The position numbers and the translations under genes were made by a program. From NCBI RefSeq assembly GCF_038066635.1, contig NZ_JBBUTI010000007.1:186001-250000 (forward strand): 64,000 bases of DNA, in the 5' to 3' direction. Below are positions 37,701 to 45,244 of this stretch, in pieces. Every line of letters begins with the position of its first letter. Within the stretch, counting starts at the first letter, position 1. Under the pieces are notes generated by a model. The model was given only the letters and a program-made list of their open reading frames with translations. It was not told the DNA's origin and made no database searches. This DNA is from Ideonella margarita. GTDB taxonomy: Bacteria > Pseudomonadota > Gammaproteobacteria > Burkholderiales > Burkholderiaceae_C.

Positions 37701-40700
37701 GGCCAGCGCCCAGACCGCGGCCCTGACCACCGCGCAAGTGGCGGCCCTGGCCACCGACCAGATCGCGGCCATGGAAACCGCTGACCTGCAAGGCTTGACC
37801 AATGCCCAGGTGGCCGCCCTCGGTGTGGACCAGCTGAACGCCCTGGGTGCGGCACAAGTGGCTGCGCTGCGCACCGCGCAGGTGGCGGCACTGGGCACGG
37901 CCCAGATCAACGGCCTGACCACCGACACGCTGAACGCGCTGGGCACGGCCCAGTTCGCGGCGCTCACCTCCACCCAGGTGGTTGGTTTGACGACGGCCCA
38001 GGTGGCCGGCCTGGAAGTGGCCGACGTGGCTGCCCTGGGCACCGCCGCCGTGCGCGCCCTGAGCACCGACCAGATCGTGGCGATGACCTCGGCTGAGTTC
38101 GGCGCGCTGACGACCGCGCAGGCCAACGCCCTGACCACCGCGCAGGCCGCTGCCCTGACGAGCGAACAACTCGCCGGCTTCAGCACCGCTGCGCTGGCCG
38201 GTCTGTCGAACACCACGCTGTCGAACATCACCACCGCTGCCCTGGCTGGCCTGAGCACCGCGCAAGTGGCTGCACTCTCGGCCGCCCAATCGGCCAACCT
38301 GAGCACGGCCCAAGTGGCCGCACTCACCACCGACCAGATCCGTGCGATTGAAACGGTGGACCTGCGCGCCCTCGGTACTTCGGCTATCCGCAGCCTGGGC
38401 ACCGAGCAGGTCGCTGCACTGAGCTCGGCGCAAGCCGCAGCCCTGACGACGACCCAGCTGGGTGCATTGCTGACCGACCAGATCGCGGCACTCGACACCG
38501 CCGCCTTGCGCGCCCTGACCACCAGCCAGGTCGTGGCCCTGAGCACCGCCCAGCTGGCTGCTCTGACGACCGACCAGGTCGGCGCCATCAGCACCGATGA
38601 CTTGCGTGCCCTGTCGGCCACGCAGCTGCGCGGCCTGGGTGTTGACCAGCTCAACGCCCTCGGCACCGCCCAGCTCACCAACCTGCAAGCCACGCAAGTG
38701 GCGGCGCTCGACACCACCCAGATCGCCGGCCTGACCACCGCCACGCTGAATGCGCTGACCTCGGCCCAGTTCGCCGCGCTCACCGCTGCGCAAGTGCCGG
38801 GCCTGACCACCGAGCAACTGGTGGCGCTGGAGACGGCCGACGTGGCCGCCCTCAGCCTGACCGCGCTGCGTGCCCTGGGCACCGCCCAGGTGGCCGCGCT
38901 GTCGACCGCTGGCGTGGTGGCCCTGACCACCGCGCAGGCGGGCGCGCTTACCAGCGCCCAGGCCGCGGCACTCACCACCGAACAGGTGGCTGTGCTGCAG
39001 ACCGATGATCTGCGCGCCCTCAGCACCGCCGCCCTGGCCAACCTGGGCAGCGGGCAGCTGAATGCACTGACTGCCGGCCAGGTGGCTGCGCTCACCAGCG
39101 GCCAGGTGGCTGCACTGACCAGCACCCAGGTGGCTGGCCTGGGCACCGCCGCGCTGAACGCGCTGACCACGTCGCAGATGGGTTACCTCACCGCCGTGCA
39201 AGCCGCGGCCCTGACCAGTGCCCAGACGGCCGCGATGGAATCGGCTGACGTGGCCGCGCTGGGCACCGCCGCTTTGCGTGCCATCGGCACCGAAGCCCTG
39301 GCGGCCTTGGGCACCGACGGCATCGCCGCCCTGACCACCGGCCAGTACACCCAGCTCACCACCGCCCAGCTGGCGGCGCTGACGACCACGCAAGTGGCCG
39401 CCATCGAAACGGTGGACCTGCGTGCGCTGTCCACCACCTCGCTGCGCGCCCTGAGCGCTGACCAGCTCAATGCACTCGGCACGGCCCAGCTCACCGCCCT
39501 GGCCACCAGCCAGATCATCGGCCTGAGCAGCACCCAGGTGGCTGGCCTGAGCACCGACGCGCTGAATGCGCTGTCGACCACGCAGGTGGCTGCACTGACC
39601 GCCGCCCAGACGGCCGTGCTGACCACGGCGCAGGCCGCAGCCCTGAGCAGCACCAACGCTGCCGCGCTGACCAGCGCTGCCCTGAACGGCATGGGCACGG
39701 CCCAGCTGGCATCGCTGGCCACGGACGCCATCGTGGCGCTGACCACCGCCCAGGTCTCCAGCCTGACGACGGGCAACCTGGCCGCACTGACCAGCACGCA
39801 AGTCGCTGCCTTCGAGACCGCCGATCTGCGTGCGATTTCGTCGACGGGCCTGCGCGCCATGAGCAGCGATCAACTCAACGCGCTGACCTCCACCCAGGTG
39901 GCGGCCCTGGCGACTGCGCAGGTGGCATCGCTGACCACGGCGCAGGTGGCAACGCTGACCACCGGCAACCTGAACGCCCTGACCACCGCGCAGTTCAATG
40001 CGCTGACCACCGCACAAGCCGCCGCCCTGACGACGGCCCAGGTGGCCGCGCTGGAAACCGCTGACGTGGCCGCGCTGAACACCAACGCCCTCAAGGCGCT
40101 GACGACCGCGTCCATCGCGGCCTTGACCACCGACGCCGTGGCGGCCCTCACGGCCACCCAGGCGGCGGCGCTCACCACCGCGCAAACGGCCACGCTGAGC
40201 TCTGCACAAGTCGCTGCACTCGAAACCGCTGACCTGGCTGCGCTGAGCGTGGCGAGCCTGGCGGCTGTCACCACCGGCGCCCTGGCTGGCCTGGGCAGCG
40301 CCCAGATCGTTGCCCTGACCAGCGCCGAGGTGGCTGGCCTGACGACGGCCCAGGTGGCTGCACTCAGCACCACCCAGATCGCGGCACTGGAAACCGGCGA
40401 CCTGCGTGCGCTGGGTACCGCCGCCGTGCGCGCCCTGAGCACCGACCAGCTGGTGGCGCTTGAAACCGCCCAGGTGGCCGCCCTGACGACGGTGCAGCTG
40501 CGCGCCCTGAGCACCACGCAAGTGGCTGCGCTGGCCACCGACGACCTGGCCGCCATGAGCAGCGACCAGATCGCCTCGCTGACCACGTCGCAGCTGCAGG
40601 CCCTGACCAGCACGCAATTGCCGGCCATCGAAACGGCCGATCTGCGCGCCCTGGGCAGCGCCCAGATCGCCGCCTTCAGCGCCGGTCAGCTCAACAACCT

Positions 40701-42762
40701 GACCACCGGCCAGATGGCTGCGCTGAGCACCGGCCAGACCGTGGCCCTGACCACCGCGCAAGTGGCTGGCCTGGACACGGCCCACCTGAACGCGCTGAGC
40801 TCGACCCAGCTGGCGAGCTTCGGCACCGCGCAGGTGGTAGCCCTGACCACCGCACAACTGGCTGCGATGGAAACCGCCGACGTGGCCGGCTTGCCGACCG
40901 CGGGCCTGCGCGCCCTGAGCACCGCACAGCTCACCGCACTCGGCACCGAGCACTTTGCGGCGATGAGCAATGCCCAGGTGGCAGCGCTGACCACCGCGCA
41001 AGTGGCGGCCCTGGGCACGGATGAGCTGAACGCCTTCAGCAGCGCCCAGATCGGCGCCCTGACGAGCACCCAGATGGCCGCTCTGACGGTGGCGCAAGTC
41101 ACCGCCTTCGACACGGCAGACCTGGCCGCCATCGGCACGGTCAACCTGCGTGCCCTGGGCACCGCCCAGGTCGCAGCTCTGACCACCGACGCCGTGGTGG
41201 CGCTGAGCACCGCACAGGTGGCGGCGCTGACCACCGCCCAGGCGGCAGCGCTGACATCGGCCCAGGCCGCAGCACTCGAGACCGGTGACATCGCCGCACT
41301 GGGCACGCTGAACCTGCGCGCCCTGAGCACCGCGGCCATCGCGGCACTCGACACGGCGAACATTGACCAGCTCTCCACGACGCAAGTCGCGGCGCTGACC
41401 TCGGCGCAGGCGGCCGCCCTGACGACCACCCAGATCGACACCCTGGGCACCGCCGACCTGGCAGCGTTCAACACGGTCAACCTGCGTGCCCTCAGCACCG
41501 CTGCGCTGGGCGCCTTCGGCACCGACGACATCGCTGCGCTGGGCACCAGCCAGATCGCCTCGCTGACCACCGCGCAAGTGGCCTCGTTGTCGACGCTGCA
41601 GATTGCCGCGATCGAAACGCCGGACCTGGTGGCGCTGGGCACCGCTTCGCTGCGCGCCCTGAGCACCGCACAGATCGACGCCCTGACCACCGCGCAAGTG
41701 GCGGCCCTGACGACGACCTCGCTGAACGCGTTGACCACCGATCAGATCGTGGCGATTGCCACCGACGACATCCAGGCGCTGGGCACCCGCTTCGGTGGCC
41801 TGTCGACCGGCCATGTCGCGGCCCTGACGACTGAGCAGTTCGCATCGTTGACCTCGACTGAAATCGGCGCCTTGACGGTGGCCCAGGCCCGCGCCTTGAC
41901 CACGGCCGAGATCGCCGCCTTCACGACCGACCAGATCAGCTCGCTGGGCACTGCCCAGATCGCTGCGATGTCGTCGACCCAGGTCGCTGCCTTCGAGGCG
42001 GAAGACGTGGGGGTGATGAATGCCGCGCAGCTGGACGCGTTCTTCGCGGTCACTCCGATCGTGCTGGACCTGGACGGCAACGGCATCCAGACCATCTCGG
42101 CGGCCAACGGCGTGAGCTTCGATCTGAACGGCACGGGCACGGTACGCCAGACCGGCTGGGTGGGTGGCCATGACGGCCTGCTGGCGATGGACGTGAACGG
42201 CGACGGCCTCATCAACAACGGCACCGAGCTGTTTGGTGCGGGCACGCTGGACGCCAGCGGACACCGCGCCGGCAACGGCTACGCCGCCATGGCCCTGCAA
42301 GACAGCAACCACGACGGCCAGCTGAGTGCGCTGGACACCAACTTCGACAAGTTGCGTGTGTGGGTCGACGCCAACCACGACGGCAAGACCGATGCGGGTG
42401 AGCTGAAGACGCTGACGGAAGCCGGCGTGGCCAGCATCAGCCTGGCGCACACCACGGGCAGCGAGTCGGACAACGGCAACCTGCTGGGCCTGGTGGGCAG
42501 CTATACCGGCACTGACGGCGGCACCCACGCGGCGGCTGACGTGTGGTTCACCAGGGCAGTGGATGCTTCGGCTTCAGACGCGTCCAGCACGGCAGCCCTG
42601 CCGGCCCTGTCTGATCTGCTGAGCGCACCGACGACGCTGGCCACCGACCTGCTGTCGAGCGGCGTGACCAACGTGGCGGTGAACGCTGCAGCGGCGGCCA
42701 CGGCTGCCTTCACGGCCCACCGCGGCATCGACGAAGAGCAACGCAACCTTCCGCTGCTGTAA
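31702..42762 (+). CDS. Giant octapeptide-repeat protein, predicted type I secretion substrate
   Basis: 3,686 residues in one uninterrupted frame. Residues 1-7 are a short head. Residues 8 to about 3446 are some 430 consecutive octapeptides of consensus L-[TSG]-[TS]-[ATD]-Q-[VIL]-A-[AG]. Residues 3447-3686 form a different C-terminal domain with PIVLDLDGNGI, GLLAMDVNGDGLINNGTELF and EF-hand-like loops DSNHDGQLSALD and DANHDGKTDAGE, as in large RTX-type secreted proteins. The array has no Cys, very few Lys and abundant Thr, Ser, Ala and Leu. There is no N-terminal signal peptide, and no GGxGxDxxx RTX nonapeptides were seen. A complete type I secretion operon and two glycosyltransferase genes lie downstream. 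ATG 31702 has GGAG seven bases upstream; a GTG at 31672 is an alternative. Adhesin or surface-layer function is inferred, not shown. Confidence 0.85.
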   Translation: MATYIPNLSTAQIAALSTASIFRLTTEDWAAFSTAQIAALTTAQMVAIPAARLAGLSTAQISALETQDLRALPATSIAALTSDQLNSLSSVQMGALGNNQVLALTSTQIAALSTANLNAFSTAQMGLLTATQAGAITTAQAAAMESGDVAALSLTAVRALNTASLQALATDAIQALGTAQVAGLTTRQLQALSTAQVAALETVDLRALSTASVAALSTTQVAALGTAQVAALTTAQVQGLSTAQAAALTTDQMASLSTDQLNALKPVAIAALGTAQIDALGSAQIAGLSTTQVATLTTAQVAALSTADLNALTTAQVATLGATRVAVLTTEQLAAMETADLAALKTSVITALGTAQLNALTSTGLAALTTAQVAALTSTQVAGLDTAHMAALTSSQVAAFTTAQAAALSSTQVAALDSADLTSLNTNALRALSTAALVAIGTDGVTALSSGQVAALTTTQLAALTTDQIVQLGTGQMAALTATQLRALGTAQVAALETADLRALNTAQTASLTTAQVAALGTEQMAALETADLAALTAPQLQALSAAQLNALGSAQVVALGNTQLASLTTTQVAALDTATLNALSTAQMASLGTAAIAALTTAQVAALETADAAALGTTAIRALGASQVAALSTDVLAAMSGSQFAALGTAQAAALTSGQITAIETADLQSLTPAAVAALTTNALAALGTAQVVALTSTQVAALTSVQTPALTTDQLVAMESGDFRNLTTAAVGALSTEQIAALTAPQTAALTTAQLAALSTDRVAAMTTANVVALTTAQVSALSTAQIAGMGTDQIAVMETADLAALRGVQVAALSGDQLNALDAARVAALTATQVAALTTSQMAALSTDVLAALTTAQVAGLTAVQAGALSDTQVAAMDAVDVAALATVALRALGTAQIAGMTTDQVAAFTTAQAAALTTAQAAALTSDQAAALSTADVLALGTANVQALAADAVGALGSAQIVALSSSQVAALGTAQVAALSTEQITHLQTDDLRALGSNALGALSTEQFAALGTAQVAALSDAQVRLLSTDQVVALGTANFAALGTAQIKALTTDQMVALTTDQVGAIESADLQALSTAQLAQLGTDQLNALSTGLMAALTTTQIASLSSDQLAGLSTANLDALGTAQMAALTSAQVAGLTTAQIAVLDTADAAALRVASLRNLGTDQIQALSTAAIAALDTAAVAGLTSTQVAALTTDQVAAMETRDVAVLGSAQLAAMSSEQLNALTDNQMAALTNGQLAALSTTQLSELATDRLNALSTAQFAALSSGQVANLTTEQIAALETADVAALSVAAVRGLDAGAIGALTSGAIAALSSAQAAALSAVQTAALTSDQVAGLSNGNIALLGTAAVRALTTEAVAALTTGQIGALASGQVAALSTEQVAALTTDQIAAIETADLRALGNASLQALSSEQLLALGTGQVGALTSTQIQALSTSQVAELGTANVVALTTAQVAALTTDQVAALATDQMLAMQTEDLRALGVNGVRALSGDQLNALDSAQIASLSAAQVAALQTAQVSALDSAQLNAFSSSQVAALTSVQIASLTTAQVAALSTAVIEQIGTGAVRALSADQIGALSAAGVTALTTAQAAVLTSTQIGALTSDQIAALETSEIAAFSTSAFTGLSADALAAFTSAQLAAITTAQAAALTTAQAAGLGTEQVAALETADLRAITTASLQALGTEEIAALSGAQAAALGSAQLRALSTDQIQALSTAAVVGMGTAQFAAMTSAQVASLTSDQIAAMETADLAVLGTAQLAAFSASQLNGLSTAQMAALTSGQVALLGTAQISGLSTTNLNALTTAQFSRLTSLQVGALTTEQVAALETADVAALSSAALRALSTDGIAALDSSAVAALGSAQAAALTSLQVAALGSDQIGSLGTAQLAALGNAAVASLQTATLAALSTGQVAALTTAQVASLGTAQVAALTSDQVAAIETADLRAMTSAQMAALTTEQAASLTAGQAAALTNVQLQALGTGQIAALSTATLVALASAQTAALTTAQVAALATDQIAAMETADLQGLTNAQVAALGVDQLNALGAAQVAALRTAQVAALGTAQINGLTTDTLNALGTAQFAALTSTQVVGLTTAQVAGLEVADVAALGTAAVRALSTDQIVAMTSAEFGALTTAQANALTTAQAAALTSEQLAGFSTAALAGLSNTTLSNITTAALAGLSTAQVAALSAAQSANLSTAQVAALTTDQIRAIETVDLRALGTSAIRSLGTEQVAALSSAQAAALTTTQLGALLTDQIAALDTAALRALTTSQVVALSTAQLAALTTDQVGAISTDDLRALSATQLRGLGVDQLNALGTAQLTNLQATQVAALDTTQIAGLTTATLNALTSAQFAALTAAQVPGLTTEQLVALETADVAALSLTALRALGTAQVAALSTAGVVALTTAQAGALTSAQAAALTTEQVAVLQTDDLRALSTAALANLGSGQLNALTAGQVAALTSGQVAALTSTQVAGLGTAALNALTTSQMGYLTAVQAAALTSAQTAAMESADVAALGTAALRAIGTEALAALGTDGIAALTTGQYTQLTTAQLAALTTTQVAAIETVDLRALSTTSLRALSADQLNALGTAQLTALATSQIIGLSSTQVAGLSTDALNALSTTQVAALTAAQTAVLTTAQAAALSSTNAAALTSAALNGMGTAQLASLATDAIVALTTAQVSSLTTGNLAALTSTQVAAFETADLRAISSTGLRAMSSDQLNALTSTQVAALATAQVASLTTAQVATLTTGNLNALTTAQFNALTTAQAAALTTAQVAALETADVAALNTNALKALTTASIAALTTDAVAALTATQAAALTTAQTATLSSAQVAALETADLAALSVASLAAVTTGALAGLGSAQIVALTSAEVAGLTTAQVAALSTTQIAALETGDLRALGTAAVRALSTDQLVALETAQVAALTTVQLRALSTTQVAALATDDLAAMSSDQIASLTTSQLQALTSTQLPAIETADLRALGSAQIAAFSAGQLNNLTTGQMAALSTGQTVALTTAQVAGLDTAHLNALSSTQLASFGTAQVVALTTAQLAAMETADVAGLPTAGLRALSTAQLTALGTEHFAAMSNAQVAALTTAQVAALGTDELNAFSSAQIGALTSTQMAALTVAQVTAFDTADLAAIGTVNLRALGTAQVAALTTDAVVALSTAQVAALTTAQAAALTSAQAAALETGDIAALGTLNLRALSTAAIAALDTANIDQLSTTQVAALTSAQAAALTTTQIDTLGTADLAAFNTVNLRALSTAALGAFGTDDIAALGTSQIASLTTAQVASLSTLQIAAIETPDLVALGTASLRALSTAQIDALTTAQVAALTTTSLNALTTDQIVAIATDDIQALGTRFGGLSTGHVAALTTEQFASLTSTEIGALTVAQARALTTAEIAAFTTDQISSLGTAQIAAMSSTQVAAFEAEDVGVMNAAQLDAFFAVTPIVLDLDGNGIQTISAANGVSFDLNGTGTVRQTGWVGGHDGLLAMDVNGDGLINNGTELFGAGTLDASGHRAGNGYAAMALQDSNHDGQLSALDTNFDKLRVWVDANHDGKTDAGELKTLTEAGVASISLAHTTGSESDNGNLLGLVGSYTGTDGGTHAAADVWFTRAVDASASDASSTAALPALSDLLSAPTTLATDLLSSGVTNVAVNAAAAATAAFTAHRGIDEEQRNLPLL
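31723..42039 (+). repeat. Array of about 430 tandem 24-bp (octapeptide) units
   Basis: Every unit is eight codons except one seven-residue unit (LGTRFGG, near 41779), so the whole 10,317-base tract keeps register. Units of the form xE[TS]xD (for example at 31891, 32299, 32707, 34099, 35323, 36955, 37771, 39403, 41611) act as markers spaced 7, 10, 14 or 17 units apart, with one interval of 4. Codons vary synonymously between units. Confidence 0.92.
35323..39402 (+). repeat. Five consecutive 816-bp (34-octad) super-repeats
   Basis: Corresponding marker octads start at 35323, 36139, 36955, 37771 and 38587, exactly 816 bases apart, and the next falls at 39403. Inside each copy the markers mostly follow 10+14+10 octads. 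A [DE]QLNA/NG octad recurs two units after the copy start, and marker octads are often followed by xTAAxRAL. Half-period spacing (408 bases, 17 octads) occurs elsewhere, for example 32299 to 32707 and 39403 to 39811. Confidence 0.8.
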
Positions 42763-42787
42763 ACACACGGCCCCGAAAGGGGCTGCA

Positions 42788-42808
42788 GGGGGCTTCAGTT
42801 GAGCCCCC
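42788..42808. terminator. Hairpin after the giant gene
   Basis: GGGGGCT and AGCCCCC pair around TCAGTTG, 25 bases after the stop of the giant gene; on the minus strand T bases precede it. Confidence 0.45.
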
Positions 42809-42814
42809 AAAACC

Positions 42815-42853
42815 AAGGCCCCGGCGATGCACACGCACCGCCGGGGCCTTGTT
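42815..42853. terminator. Strong bidirectional terminator
   Basis: AAGGCCCCGGCG and CGCCGGGGCCTT form a perfect 12-bp stem with a 12-base loop, followed by GTTT on the plus strand. It separates the giant gene from the convergent glycosyltransferase gene. Confidence 0.8.
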
Positions 42854-42885
42854 TCATGGGCGGGCAGGGCGCCCGGTTCGGTGTG

Positions 42886-43818
42886 TCAGCTGATCAGGGC
42901 GTTCAGGCGCTCAACCGCCCGGGCCAGATTGGCGCGTTCGGTGGCGGGGCTGAAATCTTGGCGGATGCGCTCGATGCCGGGGGCCATCTGCGACTGGGCC
43001 TGCGGCTGGCTCACGAAGTGCGCCACCTCGTGGAACTTGCGGACGAAGTCGCGCACATCACCCATGTCAACGCTGCGGAAGTTGGGCTCGCGCCAGTATT
43101 CGCGGCCGCCCCAGCCGTGGTAGCCCAGCACCAGGTTGCCGGCCAACGCGGCTTCAATGGGCGGTACCGGGCAGCCCTCGAAATCACTGAAAGCCAGGAA
43201 CACGGCCGAGATACGCATGGCCGCGGCCACCTGGTCTTCGCTCATGCCGTGCAGGGCCATGAACTGCCACTGCGGAAAAGCCAGGCGCAGCCACGGCACC
43301 ACGTTGTTGGCATGCAGCGGCAGCTTGCGCGGCATGTAGGTGACGAGCATCTTCTTGGGCTCTGGCGTGAACTTGGCGGCGTCGACCGAGTAGGTCACGC
43401 GGATGGTCTTGGCGGCCACGTCCGGGAACACCGACTGCAGCAGGCCGCTGGTGTCGTCAGAAATCGACAGCACCGCCACCGCATGCCGGTAGCAGCGCTG
43501 CAGGGTGTCGGTATCGGCCGTGGGCAGCACCAGGTAGCCGTTCTGCACGAACATGCCGTAGGTGATGCCTTGCTCATGCAGGGTCAGGGCGAACTGCGTC
43601 ATGATCTCCGGCACCATCACGATGTCGGTGCTGCGCAACTGAGACAGCGGGATGATCGGCGCCGTGTTCGGGAACCAGTCGCAGCGGAAGCCCTCGGCGA
43701 AATGCATCACGTGGGCATCAAAACCCATGCTGCGCAGCATCTGCACATGCTGGTAGATGACCTTGATGCCGCCGGTCGGGCTGTTGCTGTCTGGGCTGAC
43801 GTAAATGAGGCGTCGCAC
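42886..43818 (-). CDS. Glycosyltransferase (GT4-like, group 1 family)
   Basis: About 310 residues. The N-terminus RRLIYVSPDSNSPTGGIKVI resembles the nucleotide-binding start of GT-B glycosyltransferases. The C-terminal half has FSDFEGCPVPPIEAALAGN followed by LVLGY, the E-x7-E-type donor-binding region. GTG 43818 is preferred because AGGAG lies eight bases upstream; an ATG 17 codons earlier is possible. The gene is convergent with the giant repeat gene and divergent from the kinase gene. The acceptor is unknown; modification of the giant Thr/Ser-rich protein is a reasonable guess. Confidence 0.72.
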   Translation of the reverse strand: MRRLIYVSPDSNSPTGGIKVIYQHVQMLRSMGFDAHVMHFAEGFRCDWFPNTAPIIPLSQLRSTDIVMVPEIMTQFALTLHEQGITYGMFVQNGYLVLPTADTDTLQRCYRHAVAVLSISDDTSGLLQSVFPDVAAKTIRVTYSVDAAKFTPEPKKMLVTYMPRKLPLHANNVVPWLRLAFPQWQFMALHGMSEDQVAAAMRISAVFLAFSDFEGCPVPPIEAALAGNLVLGYHGWGGREYWREPNFRSVDMGDVRDFVRKFHEVAHFVSQPQAQSQMAPGIERIRQDFSPATERANLARAVERLNALIS

Positions 43819-44067
43819 GCGGATCACTCCTGGAATCGTGACCGAGCATAGGCGGGCGTGCGTGAACACAAGCGCGAAAGTTGCAACTTGAAATACGGCC
43901 AGATCGGCGATCTGCTGCGGGCGCCTTCACAATAGCGGGCTTGTTTGCCTCCGTTTTGTTGTCAGGCGCGCCATGGTTCTGCTGCTCAATCACGTCCTGT
44001 TCACGGAACCCGCCCTCGCTGGCGGGGGCACGGTGCTGGCAGCTTGCCCGGCACTGAAGGGCACCGC

Positions 44068-45207
44068 ATGAGCACCGCACCCGTCCGCATCGGCAAATAC
44101 CGCATCACCGGCGTGCTGGGTTACGGCGCCATGGGCGTGGTGTACCGCGGCTTCGACCCGCTGATCGAGCGCGCCGTGGCCATCAAGACGCTGCGCCCGG
44201 ACGGCGCCACCGGCCTGGCCGATGTGGCCCGTGCGGCAGAACGCTTTCGCAACGAGGCCCGGGCCGTGGGGCGCATTGCGCACCCCGGCGTGGTGGCCAT
44301 CCACGAATTTGGCGAGCATGACGGCAAGCCCTTCATGGCGATGGAGCTGGTGCATGCCCGCAACCTCGACCAGGTGCTGTCGACCACGCCCAGCATGCCG
44401 GAGGCCGAGGCCGTCGCCATCATGGGCCAGCTGCTCGACGCGCTGGACGCCGCGCACGCCCAGGGCGTGTGGCACCGCGACCTGAAACCCGCCAACCTGC
44501 TGATCACCGCGGACGGGCGCCTCAAGCTGACCGATTTCGGCATCGCCCGCATCGACGGCGGTGACTCTGAGCCCGGGGTGCCGCCCTCGGTGCAGGGCAG
44601 CCCCGGCTACATGGCGCCCGAGCAATATCTTGAAGCACCAGCCGATCACCGCGTTGATCTGTTCGCCGCCGGCGTGCTGTTCTACCGCCTGCTGACCGGC
44701 AAGGCGCCTTTCACCGGCAGCGCCGACGACATCAAGGAACAGCTCTTCAGCCAGGTGCCGCCGCTGCCCAGCGCGGTGCTGGACCGCCCGCGCCTGCGCC
44801 GCTACGACGCCGTGATGACCCGCGCCCTGGCCCGTGACCCGGCCCAGCGCTTTCTCAGCGCAGTGGAGTTTCGCCAGGCCCTGCAAGTGGCCGTGGCGCA
44901 AGACCAGGGGCTGGAAGACACCCAGATCTCGCTGCCCGTGCATTGGTTCGGCGCCAGCCAACCCACGCCGGTGGGCGGGGCAGCCGCGCCCAGCGCGCCG
45001 TCAGCCTGGGCTGAATCGCCCCTGGCGCAAGCCTGGCTGGCCCGCCTGCACGAGGCCTTGACCACCCAGCTCGGCGCGCAATCAGAAGCGCTGGTGATGC
45101 AAGCCGCCCAAGGCGCCAGCCACCAGGGCGAAGTGCTGATGCGCCTGCTGGCCACCAGCGTCGGCATCGACCGCGTCAAGCTGGCGAGGGATCTGGATCA
45201 GCCTTGA
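44068..45207 (+). CDS. Serine/threonine protein kinase (Hanks type)
   Basis: 379 residues. A complete kinase domain covers about residues 10-275: glycine loop GYGAMGVVYRG, catalytic lysine in AVAIKTL, HRDLKPANLL, DFGIAR, and activation segment GSPGYMAPEQY. No transmembrane segment follows, so it is cytoplasmic. The C-terminal 100 residues are Ala/Pro-rich with a helical end and match no domain I recognise. It sits between the glycosyltransferase and the type I secretion operon, so it may regulate surface-protein production, but that is context only. Confidence 0.88.
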   Translation: MSTAPVRIGKYRITGVLGYGAMGVVYRGFDPLIERAVAIKTLRPDGATGLADVARAAERFRNEARAVGRIAHPGVVAIHEFGEHDGKPFMAMELVHARNLDQVLSTTPSMPEAEAVAIMGQLLDALDAAHAQGVWHRDLKPANLLITADGRLKLTDFGIARIDGGDSEPGVPPSVQGSPGYMAPEQYLEAPADHRVDLFAAGVLFYRLLTGKAPFTGSADDIKEQLFSQVPPLPSAVLDRPRLRRYDAVMTRALARDPAQRFLSAVEFRQALQVAVAQDQGLEDTQISLPVHWFGASQPTPVGGAAAPSAPSAWAESPLAQAWLARLHEALTTQLGAQSEALVMQAAQGASHQGEVLMRLLATSVGIDRVKLARDLDQP

Positions 45208-45244
45208 GGTGATGTGATCCGGGGCAAGGCGGAGCGGGGTGAGG

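Noticed and set aside
31723..42039. RTX nonapeptide or CRISPR-like repeat interpretation of the array
   Set aside because: The period is 24 bp without spacers, the frame is continuous and the glycine/aspartate pattern of RTX is absent.
36970..42528. Minus-strand open frame of about 1,850 codons and others antisense to the giant gene
   Set aside because: The 24-bp unit lacks stops in several frames; the antisense translations are Gly/Arg/His-rich with no domain, and the plus-strand frame has the start signal and the recognisable C-terminal domain.
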